A program made the translations under genes and the position numbers. The notes under the pieces were generated by a model. That model made no database searches. It was given only the letters and a program-made list of their open reading frames with translations, and had not been told where the DNA came from. Shown in pieces: positions 47,475 to 60,309 of a DNA stretch of 64,000 bases. Within the stretch, counting starts at the first letter, position 1; each line of letters starts with the position of its first letter. Origin of the DNA: Hepsetus odoe (taxonomy: Eukaryota > Chordata > Actinopteri > Characiformes > Hepsetidae). Location: assembly GCA_017165825.1 (NCBI GenBank), contig CM029387.1, forward strand, positions 17,168,740-17,232,739, given 5' to 3'.

Positions 47475-47585
47475 AGTGCAGCACTGGCAGCTATAGCTAG
47501 CAACCGGGGAGCAGTGATGGGGACAGTACCTTGCTAAGTCTAGGTAACCTGCCAGTCTGGGACTCCAACCTTCTAATTATGGGGC
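47475..47585 (-). repeat. SINE type A fragment, old
   Basis: Only the central block (gagcagtgatggggacagta) and a decayed B-box area remain. Confidence 0.6.
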
Positions 47586-47739
47586 CCAGTTCCTTGGACA
47601 TTTTAAAAAATAATTGCAATTCTCCATTTAAGAATGGCACATAACCAGTATGGCCATGGCTGTTTATACAATAGCAGGTAAAACTGTAAGACTCTTTGAG
47701 AGTCAGGTATCAGATGCAGGGCTTTAATGTTAGTTTGTG

Positions 47740-48055
47740 TAGTCTGTGTTCTATGGTATCCCTGTGGTTGCTATGGTGTTGCTAGGCTGTTGTTCAGGTG
47801 TTCCAAATGGTTTCAAGGTTGTCGCTTGGTGGTTACAATGGCATTGCAGGTGTTTGATCAGGTGTGGTTAGCTGGATGCTATGGTGTCCTTGGTGGTTGC
47901 TAGGGTATTTCTTAGTTGTTTTATTGATGTTCCAGATGATTGTAGGGTAAGTCCTAGGTGGTTACTATGGCATTGCAGATGGTTGCTAAGATATAGATAG
48001 CTTATTGCTATGGTATTCCTGTGGTTGCTATGGTGTTGCTAGGTTGTCCTGACAT
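47740..48055. repeat. Minisatellite of 'ggttgctatggtgttgctagg' type
   Basis: Variants of GGTTGCTATGGTGTTGCTAG and GGTGGTTACTATGGCATTGC repeat in tandem, degenerate units of roughly 40-70 bases. They end about 20 bases before amotl1 exon A. Confidence 0.75.
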
Positions 48056-48077
48056 GTGTGTTGGTGTTTTTTAACAG

Positions 48078-48180
48078 GAAGTGGTCATGGAGCCAGGAGA
48101 CTGGATTCCTAGTGATGTGGCCCAGTGGTTGGATCACATCGGAATACACCAGCACCAGGAGTCACTGGACATGCTGTATG
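48078..48180 (+). CDS. amotl1: amotl1 exon A, putative N-terminus resembling half a SAM domain
   Basis: The acceptor ttttttaacag and donor gtatga bound a 103-base exon. The ATG at 48087 has G at -3 and +4. It encodes MEPGDWIPSDVAQWLDHIGI and continues HQHQESLDMLY plus one base. That base completes a Gly codon with the first two bases of the 53921 exon, so the two join in frame. W...DV.QWL..IGI..H resembles helices 1-2 of a SAM domain; the second half of a SAM fold is not evident after the junction. Mammalian AMOTL1 is not known to me to have this exon. It may belong to an alternative isoform, or to another transcript. Confidence 0.6.
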
Positions 48181-48353
48181 GTATGAACACACTCACACAC
48201 TGAAAAAAACACAGTTCACTAATTCAATGGGATTCCAATGTGCACATCATTTCTACATGAAGATGGTTCATGTAGAACCAAGGACTTGTAGAATCTAGGG
48301 ACCTCTGACACCCAGGGTTTTAAATATAATAGATGAATAATGAACATTGAATA

Positions 48354-48355
48354 AC

Positions 48356-48393
<38 letters not shown>

Positions 48394-48434
48394 ACAATAA
48401 CAACAACAACAACAACAATAATAATAATAATATA
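48354..48434. repeat. (ATT)n/(CAA)n/(ATA)n trinucleotide cluster
   Basis: About 37 bases of TTA repeats, then ACAACA and ATAATA runs, in the first amotl1 intron. Confidence 0.95.
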
Positions 48435-48444
48435 AGTGGATTGG

Positions 48445-48597
48445 TGGGACAGTGCTGGCCTAGTGGTTAGCGCGAGATTGGAAGATCAGAAAATCCCCTA
48501 CCGATAGGTTACCCTGAGGTACCCTTGAGCAAGGTACCGTCCCCATCACTGCTCCTCCTGGGCGCTTTCAATACCTGCCCCATGCTGCACGTGTGAA
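48445..48597 (+). repeat. SINE type A, 3' truncated
   Basis: Head GGGACAGTGCTGGCCTAGTG and central block; B box damaged. Confidence 0.78.
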
Positions 48598-48972
48598 ATG
48601 GCACGGGGTAACAAACATTGTGTTTGTATATTTGAGGCGCTGTTGGCTCCTTATTCTCAGTTTAAATGCATAAGATTGTCACAAAACCAAAAACAATATT
48701 GAAACGTGACCATTTTTTTAAGTATCGCGATATTACAGTTTCCCCATCTCGCCCACCCCACGCTGGACGTGTTTTCTGGGAGGTCCATGGGTTACATGTG
48801 GGAGGAGGTGGGCGTTAGGACCCTGGAGCTGCTGGAGCTTTGGGGAACATTCCTGCCATTCCGTGATGGACGGTGGGGTTTGTTGTTGGTGGGACCGCCG
48901 AGAGAAAACGGGCTCTTTACTGGAAGAAAAAGAAGAAGTTTACTGAAAAGCACGGGTAAAGCAACTTAAACT

Positions 48973-49085
<113 letters not shown>

Positions 49086-49407
49086 TGATGTGACCATGTG
49101 ATGATGCCAGTACTTCTCCACTTTTCGGGAGAAAAACTAATAAACTCCTCTTATTGACCCCAAACCGCCCTCAAGCTGAAGAGCAGCGACTAGACTTCAA
49201 ACCTTTGACCGCAGGATGACTTTTAAACCCATATTTGCTCTGCAGAGACATGGGTAGTGAAGTTAGACTGGAGTAAAGAAGCCCAGAGTCCTAAGCTGAG
49301 TGAACGTTCAAGTTCTCTTCCTGAAGTTTAAGGACTGCTAAAGGTCTGTGTTTTGGCTGCTTCTGACTCCACTGGTGATCACAGCTTCTATTTTGGTCTG
49401 CTGAGCT

Positions 49408-49453
<46 letters not shown>

Positions 49454-49547
49454 ACTGATGGCCTGTTGGATTTACTGAGTTGTGGATTGAAGATCTGTCA
49501 CAAAAACAGTTACAGAGTTAAAAGTAGAAGAAAAAAAAAATTTAAAA

Positions 49548-49646
49548 GGCCAAATTTAGTGTGTGTGTGTGTGTGTGAAATAATTTCAGTACAAAATTAT
49601 GTATTATGTATTTACTTTTTTATTAATACAAAAAAAGATGCTGAAT

Positions 49647-49690
<44 letters not shown>

Positions 49691-49996
49691 TAGATAGATA
49701 GATGCAGAGAGAGACTTTTAGCAACAAGAATTCCTGAAAAATGACACAAATACAATTCAATACACTATAAAAAAAATACACTACAAAAATAATGTTTTAA
49801 AAAATACACTAAATAGATAAATGTAAAAAATAGACATTAAATAAGTGTGTGTTAAGAGTGCCATAGGAAAGGCCAAATTTAGTGTGTGTGTGTGTGTGTG
49901 TGTGTGAGAAATAATTTCAGTACAAAATTATGTATTATGTATTTACTTTTTTATTAATACAAAAAAAGATGCTGAATTGTGTATATATATATATAT

Positions 49997-50034
<38 letters not shown>

Positions 50035-50252
50035 CAGAGAGAGACTTTTAGCAACAAGAATTCCTGAAAAATAGACATAATACAATTCAATACACTATAC
50101 AAAAAATACACTACAAAAATAATGTTTTAAAAAATACACTAAATAAATAGTTAAAAAAATAGACACTAAAATATATTTGAAAAAAGACACTAAATAAATA
50201 AAAGTACAAAAATGGACATTAAATAAGTGTGTGTTAAGAGTGCCATAGGGAA
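49548..50252. repeat. Tandem duplication, period about 323 bases
   Basis: 49548-49870 and 49871-50252 share the same order: GGCCAAATTTAGTGTGTG, AATAATTTCAGTACAAAATT, (TA)n(GATA)n, GAGAGACTTTTAGCAACAAG and TGTTAAGAGTGCCATAGG. The TG, TA and GATA tracts differ in length between copies, and the second copy has a short extra repeat of ATACACTAAAT-like words. Confidence 0.93.
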
Positions 50253-51103
50253 GAGGAAAGGCTGAGATGCAGGAGGGAAAGAGACGTAAGCCTGGGTTTA
50301 TTCAGAGTGCACAGTTATTAGAGGACGAGGAAAGCTGTGGTGACATGTCCTCGGTGAGGACTCGTAGTCTGAGACAGAAATGTGGAAGCCTGAAGAAAGA
50401 AACTCCTTTCTGCTGAATTCTTATCAGGGCTGCACGAGATGGACAGAACTGAATGATTGCGATTATACTGCTACATGTTGATTTTTTTTTTTTATTGTTG
50501 CTGAATGAATATACGTGTAATATTCTGAGAAATAATTTCAGCACACAAAGAAAGAAATCATTTTAAATAATTAATTTAATTCATTCATTTATTTACCACT
50601 CATGCCCCAGGCAAAATCTGGAAATTCTGATACTAATCTGTTTGGTCAGAGGTATCAGCGGGAAAAAAGTTCGTTTTAAGATCATTTTAAAAGATTTTTA
50701 CCCTGTTGTTTATGAAATGTATTATTTATGTTTCTTAAATTTTGCTGCTACACTCTGCGTTTGGCCTGACTTTCAGTTTTCTGGAATGAAAAAGTATGTA
50801 AATAGTGTTAAAGTTTGCTACTCATTACTTTTTAATGTCCCAAAACCAACACCTTTACATATAAGCCCTAATTCAGCCTGACGCAGTTAGGCCCCGCCCC
50901 TTCAGTCTGAAGTTCTATGGGGTGTTTCAGCCAGGTGTTTCTAAATGAGAACACAGAAGCCAATCAGAAAAAAGACTGCTGGCGCAATCTAAAAGTGACA
51001 TTAATGATTATTTAGACAGACAGATAGATGGATAGATGGATAGATTTGCAAGGGGTTTACAAAGGTATCGATAAAGTCCAAAGTTAACCTGTTATTTATT
51101 ATT

Positions 51104-51285
51104 TACATTCACGACATTTAGCAGATGCTCTTATCCAAAGCAACTTCCAGTTCCTTACTACAGGGACGGTCCTCCCTGGAGCCACTTTGGGTTAAGGGTC
51201 TTGCTCAGGAACCCAATGGCCGAAGTGCTGGAGGTGGGATTTGAACCTGTGCCCTCTTGGTCCAGGCGAGTATCCTACCAGCAAA
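51104..51285 (-). repeat. V-SINE-like element, head truncated
   Basis: On the minus strand: CACAGGTTCAAATCCCACC (B box), GGTTCCTGAGCAAGACCCTT and GGATAAGAGCATCTGCTAAA, the conserved fish V-SINE tail. Confidence 0.8.
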
Positions 51286-52659
51286 TATCTTAACTATTCT
51301 GGCTGTTTTGGACAAAAAAAAGCTGCTGGACGGTAAGACTTTTGTGGCCTTGTGGCTCGTTAAAATAACAATTTACAAATTTTTACATAACACATGTCTG
51401 CCAGCCTTTATAACCTGTCAAAACTAGATGAATAGGAAAAAACCTGGCAAATAGAACTGCCCAAAAACTGCTTTATTTGGAAAAAATAAAGCTGTACGAG
51501 TTTTGTTTAAAATCTGTAGAATGTTTTTTCATTCACTTGAAAGTGACCATTGTAGACAAGTTTTTTTTTGTTTTTTTTTTAGACGAGAATAGACGAGACA
51601 TTCTTTCAAAATAAAGCAGATCTTTCAAATATTTTATCAGTAATAAAGTCTCAACTTGTTTGCCAGTGTCAGCTTTTAGCTTTTGGCCTTACCCCATGAC
51701 TCTCGGACGTCCCGACAGAGTAGCAGCTCTCTGCCCTTAACTTCTGGCGATTATGGCAATTTCCTCACTTTCCGTAAATTTCAGGCTTGCTGTGGGAAAC
51801 AGTTCATCCTAGTTCACCCAGTTTAAACAAGCAATCCAGTCAAAAGGGGGACAAAGAGGGAGGGTTTATGGAGTATAGTCCCATGTCTTTTTTTCACACA
51901 CTTAAGACATTTTATGTACAAAAAGTGTCATGAATTTTTCTCGTCTCTGATAATTAAACAGGCTGGGACGGTGAAAGAGTGCGGCTGGACTGCTGCAGGT
52001 TGAATAAGTACATGTGTTGGTTTTTGGGACATTAAAAAACACTCTGTTTTTGCAGCTTGATTTTTACAAACATTATGATCTAAAGAGTAAATGGTGTGAT
52101 ACTTCGTTTTACCGCATTTTCGTAGGACCATTAAAATCATTTAAATATTTAATATGTATGCTTATGTTGAATATTTTTAATACCTATTGCTTTATTTAAT
52201 AAAGCATTGAAAAATCCATTTCCTGTTTGGTTTTGAACTATCACAGTTGGACTTTTTAAGAGTATTTGCACAATTTTAGGCAGTCCCAGTTCCACCAGCT
52301 AGGACAAGCCCTGCCACATGGTGCCATTTATACCATTAGAGTGTGAGATAGTGCTCTTCCAGCTGCTGATAACACAAAACCATTGGACAGCATAACGGCA
52401 CTTGGGGAGAAAGCTGACTGCCAAGTCTGCTCTGTCTGCTATCAGACATTGCCCTGAGAGTGGTGGGGATGGGTCATCCTTCCTGTTCAGATCCTCAGGG
52501 GAACATAATCTCCAGATGGTAACACCAGTTCTGCCACTCAAGAGCCTCTTAAATGCATCTTAAGTGATGAAAATATCATGATCTTGATATTACACATTCA
52601 GTTTTTTATATATAGGTCTAATAATTATATTTATATGTTATATATATATAATTATATAT

Positions 52660-52772
52660 ACCTTATACTACATATATAGTATATAATTATATATATATAT
52701 ATATATAATTATATATGTGTATCTTATGTATATCTCAATACTATATATATAATATATAAAATAATGTGTATA

Positions 52773-52868
<96 letters not shown>
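52660..52868. repeat. (TA)n(TG)n microsatellite
   Basis: Long AT-rich array passing into about 50 bases of GT. Confidence 0.93.
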
Positions 52869-52869
<1 letters not shown>

Positions 52870-53920
52870 TTCCATTAATTCCATTCTTGAAGAAATGAAT
52901 CGATTGTAATGGTACATTAGAGGGTCCTAACTTTTTTGGGCCAAAGGCTAATCTAACTAGCTCTGGTCTGTGTTCCCTGTTGGAAGTGTTTGCATTAACT
53001 ATGACAAATTTAAACAACAGTTCATAAAAACTGCCAGACTCCCTGACACAGCATGTAGAACACACTCACACACACACACACATCGACACCGGAGCTCCAG
53101 GGCTGCCACTGACCTACTGCCGAGGGTTAAATGCATCCGGTTACAAACATCAAACGTTCCCATGCCCCCTCCTCAGTGGTCTCACTTTCTGTCCCGAATG
53201 CACCTCACTGCACTCAGGCATGAGAAACTCTCACCAGATGGTACGACAGCCATCCGTTTAGAATTATAATCCTGGAATTTGCCATTCGGTAATCCTGAAA
53301 TAGCAGAGGAATGTGACCAATGGTGTTGATCGCGGTCTCTGTTTTTTTTTATTACATGGACAAGCAGTTGTTACTGCCCGTACATCACTGTTATATGAAT
53401 AGCAGCCTTGACTGCTTTAACTGCCAGTAGCTGACATATTACTGTAAGTAATTACTGAATACTTATAGTAACTGGACAGTTAGCCCAAAAATGTTAAAAC
53501 TATGTAGTTTGCCTTAAATATAAGAAGTCAACCTGATGGGTTTTTACTCATTAAGAACTTCTGTATTATGGTGTCATTCCATTTTTAAAGGCCAATAGAG
53601 TCAGAAAGCAAAAAATCCTCCAAATGTGGTTTACTGGAGCTTTCACAATGATCGGTTCTATTCACATTACAGTGGCTACAACCGTGACTTCTACTCCAGT
53701 ACAGAGTGTGGGTGTTGGGAACATTAAATGAACGTACTGGTGAAGTGAACATCAAGGGGTGTGGCATATGCATTTACTTCTTGCCAGGTTTATGATTAAA
53801 CACCTTTATGATGGCCATGAAAGTAGTCTGTTTTCAGCTTGTTATGGTTGGTATTATCTCTAAGTTTTAAAGGATATCTGGTGTTTGTGGTTATTCATTT
53901 TTTTATCTGTCTTCCTCCAG

Positions 53921-55320
53921 GTGAAGTAGCTCAGCTGTTCAGCTGTCCGTGCCCAGCAGTGGCCCCTACCTCGGGTGCCAGTATGCGCAGCTCAGAGGAC
54001 AGTGTTTCTGGAACGGTTCTTCAACGGCTGATGCAAGAACATCTCCGTTATGGTACCGGAGGCACTGTAGGAGGCTCAGAAAACGACAGTATCATTGGTG
54101 TTCCTCACATGCTTTCGCCAAGCAACCCTGTCTCCACAGAGAACCTGCTTCTTGAAGAAGATGGGCACCTGGTACCATTGTGCCAACCAGTGCTGCCTCA
54201 GACCCAACCAAGGCAGGAGCCCCAGGGGCAGGAACATCAAGTGGATTCCTGCTCAATGGAGAAGAATGGAAGCCAAAATAATGGAGAAAGTGTCCTGGGA
54301 TCTCTCACTGTATCTTCAATTGGTGGCTTGGAACTTCCATCTTACGAGGAAGCTAAGACCCAATCTCAGCTTTTTAGAGGTCAACAGAATCAGAATGAAC
54401 TCCAGATGCCTTCTCAAAATCCAGGATATTCATATATGAGTCTACAAAGCCCTCCCCAGGCCATCCAGAACACTCTGCATACAAGCCAGAACATCCTGAA
54501 CCTCCCAAACCAAGTGAACCTCAAGACAAACCAGCAGAACCTCATAAACCCAAGTCACCATCAGGGTTCACAAACACAGCAACAGAACTCTTACAGTCCA
54601 ACTAGCACCAGCTCCTGTCCTCCTTCTCTTTCCTCTGCTCCATCACTTTCCTCTCCTCCTTCTATTTCTTCTTCTCCTTCTTCCTGTCTCTCGGCTGTCC
54701 CAATAAAGGCCCGTGTGGAAGGCAGGGCTTGGGTACAGCGAGGTTTTGTAGGGGTTACGCCTCCACGAGATGAAGGTTTGGCTGAGCTTAAGGAAGGTCA
54801 TGTTCGTTCCCTTAGTGAGCGGATCATGCAGCTCAGTCTAGAGCGCAATGGCGCCAAGCAAAGCAGAGGTCCAACTTCACCAAACCCAAAAGAAACTCCA
54901 GAAAGACCTGAAAACTCACATTCTCCAAGCAGCAAAAGCAGCAAAACCACAGGCCCACCACCACCACCTGTACTTTTAAATAAAACTTCCCAGGATCATC
55001 GAGGTCCACCTCCAGAGTACCCTTTTAAATTGAAAGTTCAGACATCATACCTACCCAGTATAAGCCCTGGTTCTCAATCACTAGAGCTCTCCAGTGAACC
55101 TTCCCATACTTCCAGTATAATTTCACACCAACTGGCACCTCCCCAGTACCAGAACCAATCTTCACTCCAGTTCCAGACCCCTCCTGGACAGCTTTTAACT
55201 GGAGATGCATGTGCGATGGTCAGCCAAGCTCAGCAGATGCTGGGGGTCCTCAGTGAAGAAAACCAGAGACTCAGACAGGAAGTCCTAAGCCAATCGGAGA
55301 AAGCTGGAAAGCTGCAGCGG
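53921..55320 (+). CDS. amotl1: amotl1 large exon (YAP-binding and LATS-site region)
   Basis: The acceptor cttcctccag and donor gtatga enclose 1400 bases (466 codons after the split Gly). An internal Met at about residue 53 begins MRSSEDSVSGTVLQRLMQE, aligning with the usual start of AMOT-family proteins, so it could be an alternative start. In order the exon shows QEPQGQEHQVD, the WW ligand LPSYEEAK, a Gln/Asn-rich stretch, a Ser/Pro-rich low-complexity run (54599-54700), the LATS site HVRSLS, a second WW ligand PPEY, a third PPQY, and the start of the coiled coil (LSEENQRLRQE) ending KLQR in phase 0. Confidence 0.95.
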
Positions 55321-57207
55321 GTATGAGGTTCTTTAATTACTTATATTGCATTTTATGCAAAGAATGTTTTTTAGGTAAAAAACTCAGAACTTATTTCAAG
55401 TTGTGGGTTCTGAACCTTCATATGTTTTTGGGGGATGAGGGCTCGGGAGATATGGTCCACCATACAGTGAGCCCAGCGGTGATAGTGTAGACCAATCAGC
55501 CATAACATTGAAACCACCTGAATCCCTGACTTCCAAAAAGTCCCTCTTTCAAACTCTCAAACAAGCCTTTATGGTACTTTTGGTTTTGGTTTACGTTTCC
55601 TTGTTGTTGTTTTTTTACGTCCCGGATGTGTCTTCTTTTGAGGAATTTTCACTCAGACAAACTTCTAGGAAAATTCATTGCTGTTCCACATCTCAGTTTC
55701 CCGTGGTGTCCTGCGTTCTTGTGGTTTGATCGAGTTGAATGAAGTTTTTTATAAAGCACATATAAAAATGGACAAAGTTGGTTAAGAAGCTGCCAGCAGG
55801 GTAAACACATATTTGAATATATTTCAAAAGCAAGAGAATAAATGAGGATAATGCCAATAATGCCCGTAGTTGTTAAATATTTTAACATCAAATGCGTTGG
55901 AGGTGAGTGTGTGGTCTTCTGCTTGAAGATGTGATTGGCCGTCTGACAGCCCCAGGCCAGCAGAGTGTTTTGTTGTGTTGTTTGACCCTGTGGAGGCATT
56001 TGCTTGTTCTCGGTCTTGTGTTGTGCTGGTTATACAATGTGATGGCATTGCTGCTCTAACAGCAGATCACTGTGTGGGTGCTGAAATACGGCAGGAAAGT
56101 TGGACGACAGAAGTGTTCAATCTTTTATAAATAAAGTTCAGATTTATTGGGAGAATTAAACTTGGCTAGATTGTATTTTAGTGGTGCTGGGTTGAATATG
56201 AAATAATTTTTTTTTCAAATAGAGCCTGTATTTTCACCATTTTAAGATATAACTGATAAATGTACAAGTGAATGAGATTACAACTTTTTTATGTTGCTTT
56301 TACAAATGCAAATGACAGTTATTCTTGTAGTGGAGTCAATATTTTTACCTCTTATTTCTGTGCTTTTTGGTTCAAGCTGAAGATTTTGGCTAAGTAGTAG
56401 GCTGTCAGTTGCATTTGCCTTTTAATTCAGATTTGGTCGTCCTTGTTAGTTTCATTCAAATGATAATGCAAATTGGAAAGTCAAAGCAGATTTGATTGCA
56501 TTTTTAAGCTTCAGGTGATTTATGGGATTAAAACGTGTCAAAAACCAGATCAAAATGTCATTTAAATTATACACATTTCTATTCTGCAAAAAGGCATTTG
56601 AAATGTCAATTCTTCACTAGAAATGTAAAATGTCAGGCAAAGGTTGAAAGGGAAATAGGAGTGTATCATACTTCTTGAGACATTTCATCAGTCATAGCAG
56701 TCTGTAAAGTAAAGCTCCTGCACTTTTTTCATTGACCCAGCCAAACTGAAGAGGTGCTAAATAATTGATTTAGTTAGCGCTGATGCCTCACAGCGAGAAG
56801 GTTTCGGGATTGATTCCCAGCTGAGCCAAAAATAGACTTAAGTGAAAGTTAGAAAGTGACATCGCTGTGATGATCTGATTGCATCCAGCCACAAGAGCTT
56901 GAGTGAGGTCAAGTACTTATATTGGATATTTAATTATGGATCACAAACACCAACCAGTCTCATCCCAGAGGTGCTGGATGGAGTTCCAAGACTGCAGAAA
57001 ATGCATTTTCTCTTCACCAGAGCCCAATCCTGGAGGGGCTTTCTAACTCCTGAGTAAACACTTGCCATTTGGCATGATGTTGCTCATACGTGGCTCCAGA
57101 GTGTCCCATTCTTCAACAGTACTTTTCTACATATTGGATGCCTGTGTCAGCAACAGGGGCATTTATATAAGGATATGTTTTTTGAACGTGTGTATGTACA
57201 TGTGTAG
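55321..57207 (+). other. amotl1: amotl1 intron, no coding frame seen
   Basis: AT-rich. A B-box-like dispersed-repeat fragment (cctcacagcgagaagg, gggattgattccc) lies at 56786-56820. Confidence 0.5.
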
Positions 57208-57352
57208 TTGGAGGCTGAAGTGGGCCGCCTCTCGGATGCATATGAGAGTCTGGTGAAAAGCTCTTCGAAGCGGGAATCATTGGATAAAACCATGCGGATC
57301 AAGCTGGAAGGGGAGATCAGACGCCTCCATGACTTCAACCGGGACCTAAGGG
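57208..57352 (+). CDS. amotl1: amotl1 coiled-coil exon
   Basis: Acceptor atgtgtag and donor gtgagt. The exon starts in phase 0 with LEAEVGRLSDAYESLVKSSS, then KRESLDKTM and EIRRLHDFNRDLR, and ends with one base that forms Asp with the next exon, restoring the family string FNRDLRDRLETANRQL. Confidence 0.95.
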
Positions 57353-58176
57353 GTGAGTGGGCCCGGGTACACATTTGTTATGCTCTTAAAGAACCGGGAC
57401 ATTGTTCATTAAAACAAGCTGTGAAATTACGGTCTTTGGAACAAGCAGTGAAATTGCTGTGAAAGTACTGATTCTAAGCATTCAGCTCCTCACATTGGTG
57501 TTGGCAAGTAGAAGAAGAAATATTTTATTGTACTTGGACATTGCTACTCTCCCCTGTTAGCTATAAATCCCACGATTACACTGTTGCATATTTTCGTAAA
57601 TGCCTCAAACGGCATGTTTGTGTTGAACAATCGCCTTTAACTTGAGTTTTCCATCTTGAACGAAGAAATGTGCTTTTTTTTTCTAGCCTTCCCAGGTTAC
57701 GACAGACTAAACATCTTGCAAAGGCTGCTTTCTAGAAACAACGTAATTAATTTGGAAGTGTTATTCCAATGAAGCTTTAGTGCCCTTTATGAAGCTTTTT
57801 AATTCAGCCTAAAAAAAACACCCAACACTGAATTTCTTCTGAGATTTTTTTCCTATTTAGTGATTTTATTGTTAAGGTAAAGTCAGACACCACTAGCAAT
57901 CCCATGATGCTATGGAATAACATGAGGTTGATTTTTTTTCTACAGATCTATACTATTAGGACACAGATAATAGTGTAAATGTAATAAAGTACTCAGACTC
58001 CAAACGTTGAATATCCGCTCTACGATGTTGCCGTTGTTGACCGCAAATGATATCCGAATGTGAAATCGTAGATTATCTGGTGTGAAGTTGGTAATGGGGC
58101 TCTAAAACTAAAAGCAGGAAGAGTGTTTTATGTTTGTAGATTGTATTTATATCCACCTCTTATTTCTTCACTCTAG

Positions 58177-58257
58177 ACCGCTTGGAAACAGCCAATCGAC
58201 AGCTTGCCAGTCAAGAGGCAGAGAGCCAAGACGACGGGCGTCTTTACCTGAGCGAGA
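58177..58257 (+). CDS. amotl1: amotl1 short exon (RLETANRQL)
   Basis: Acceptor cactctag and donor gtgagt give 81 bases encoding RLETANRQLASQEAESQDDG and then RLYLSES, with one base carried over. It is in phase with both neighbours. The second half is poorly conserved, as expected for this region of AMOT proteins. Confidence 0.93.
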
Positions 58258-60309
58258 GTGAGTGATCAAAGGCAAAGTCACCTCTAACCCAGAATTCTAC
58301 AGTCATCCCCAAACATCCCACCGTTAACATCAGCAGCAAACCTTCTTAGCCAACACGCCAATCTGTGTGTGAATGCTTGGAGCCTCTAAGCTGAAATTGT
58401 CTTTTTGTTTCACACAGTTCTAAAGTGTTACTTTTCACCCTGCTCTAAAACTTTAGCTAATATCTGAACTGTTCTAAGAAGGTTCACACTGTTCATCACA
58501 CTGGTTCAATTGGCGTCTCCTCTCATTGGGCAGTTCAGCAGTGGAACTGCATTCTCTAGATCTACATCCAGGACCTCTGACTTGAACTGCAGTGCAGGGA
58601 TCCAGCGCTGATCCGCCAACATCACTTACTGACCTCATCAATACTTTAGTGGCTGAATGCAATCAGATCCTCACAGCAATGTTTCACCATCTGAAACCAT
58701 CTGCAAAGCCTTCCCAGAAGAGCAGAGAAAATCTCACTCTAGACATGTGTATAAATACTAATAATATTAATCTACCAACACCGAGACACCAGTTACGGTG
58801 ATTTTTTCATATATTTTGACATTGTTGTTATTGGTTAGTGGATCATAAGATAGCAGCACAACATTTTTCATTGTGCAAAGTAGTGAGGACATCTTTTTGA
58901 CTCACACTGACACAAAGATCTGGGGATATGCAGCCTTGATAGGTTTGTTTTGGACTGTAATTTATGAAAACATGTCGATGTTTATGGGAAAAACCAGGGA
59001 TTTTAACTGTCTGTCTCTGCGGACACGGGGCAAATTATTTCCTGCTTACTATCTGCATATCACCCCCCTCTCCCTCTCTCACTCTCTCTCTCTCTCTCTG
59101 TACAAAACCAGCATATTGAATTATCTCATTTCCTGCAAAACCACAGTGACTGAACAAACAATCCCCACAGTGACCCTTGCTGAAAAATGGGCTTCTTTTA
59201 TAACCTTTAGAGCCATAAAATCTACTGCAGAAAGTCCAGTATGTAATTTAATTTAAATGGAGGCATTTCTGTAACAGACCACAACAGGGACGCTGGGAGA
59301 AATTTGTATAAAGCAAGGTAATCCGTTAGCTACTGACACAATATAACTGTGATGCTGTAGCGTAAATATGCAGCAAATATGCAAGACATATTTTATCCTT
59401 CGTTATTTACTACATCGACCTGCCGTTAATATTGTTTTTGCCATGTGAGCAGCATAAGTCTTCTTTTTTTTGTGCATAGGGCCATGTTTTGTAGTGTCGT
59501 TCACTCATTAGATCGTTTTTTTAGTGGAATCAGCAGCCACCATTAAAATTAGCCTGCATGTATCTGTCCGCTGATATTCAGTTTTCATCCAGAGGTCAGA
59601 AGTGGGTGAAGTCAACAGAGTGAAACCGTTGCTCATATGACTTTTTACAGACGGGTGCATCCCGTCTGGAGTGTGCTGCTGCTGTAACAAGCTCTGTTGC
59701 TCAAGAAGTCAGTCTTTATTGCAATGGATTGTGCATCCAACTCTTTCCAAAGTTTTGCAGTCGTTCTTCATTCATTTTTTACGCCACTGGTGAATCATGC
59801 TTGGAATTGAATGACCACATGAAATGAACCTCACGGCTTATGCACATTTACAAGGGACTGGAATCTGTCGTTTGAGCACATAGGGCAGCAGGCTAGAGTA
59901 AATATCTCACTGAATCTGGAGATGTTTGTTGAAATCTGCGTTTCTGATTACATTACATTGTCATTAGTAATAGCTATTATCTTTAATGTTACTTTAAATC
60001 ATGTCAGTTTTAGCTGAGATTACTTTCATGTGGTTATAAAAGGCTGTTATTCTATTATCCCAGAGTTACGGTTTTTAGATTGTCAGCTCATTGCTTTCTT
60101 GGATTGGTTTTAAAAGTGAAGATTTTTTTTACTTCAGTTAAGACTAAGTTAAACACTATTAGTGTTCAGTAAGTGCAGCTGCTCAAGAACTGTAATGACA
60201 GTTGCTGAAAGGAGCTTGTGTTGCTGTATTAATAGATTATTAAATCTCTTTAATCTCTGTGCTCTGTCTCAGGAAGGAAGGGCTTAAAGGAAATCTGTCT
60301 GTTTCTCAG
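58258..60309 (+). other. amotl1: amotl1 intron, no coding frame seen
   Basis: Unique-looking sequence with a short CT repeat (59075-59100). The 3' end carries a duplicated splice-acceptor segment (60265-60309). Confidence 0.5.

Larger units (their letters stand above)
50253..53920 (+). other. amotl1: amotl1 intron
   Basis: Contains a V-SINE-like copy (51104-51285), a long TA/TG array (52660-52868) and AT-rich DNA. No exon seen. Confidence 0.55.

Noticed and set aside
48706..48969. 87-codon frame (RSMGYMWEEVGVRTLELLEL) considered as an alternative amotl1 first exon
   Set aside because: No similarity to angiomotins, no clear donor in phase with the next exon; it runs towards a CT repeat.
52299..52541. 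80-codon minus-strand frame and the 52970-53269 plus frame as LINE fragments
   Set aside because: The text hints at old retroelement sequence (HLTALRHEKLSPDG), but I could not match either to a named family with enough confidence.
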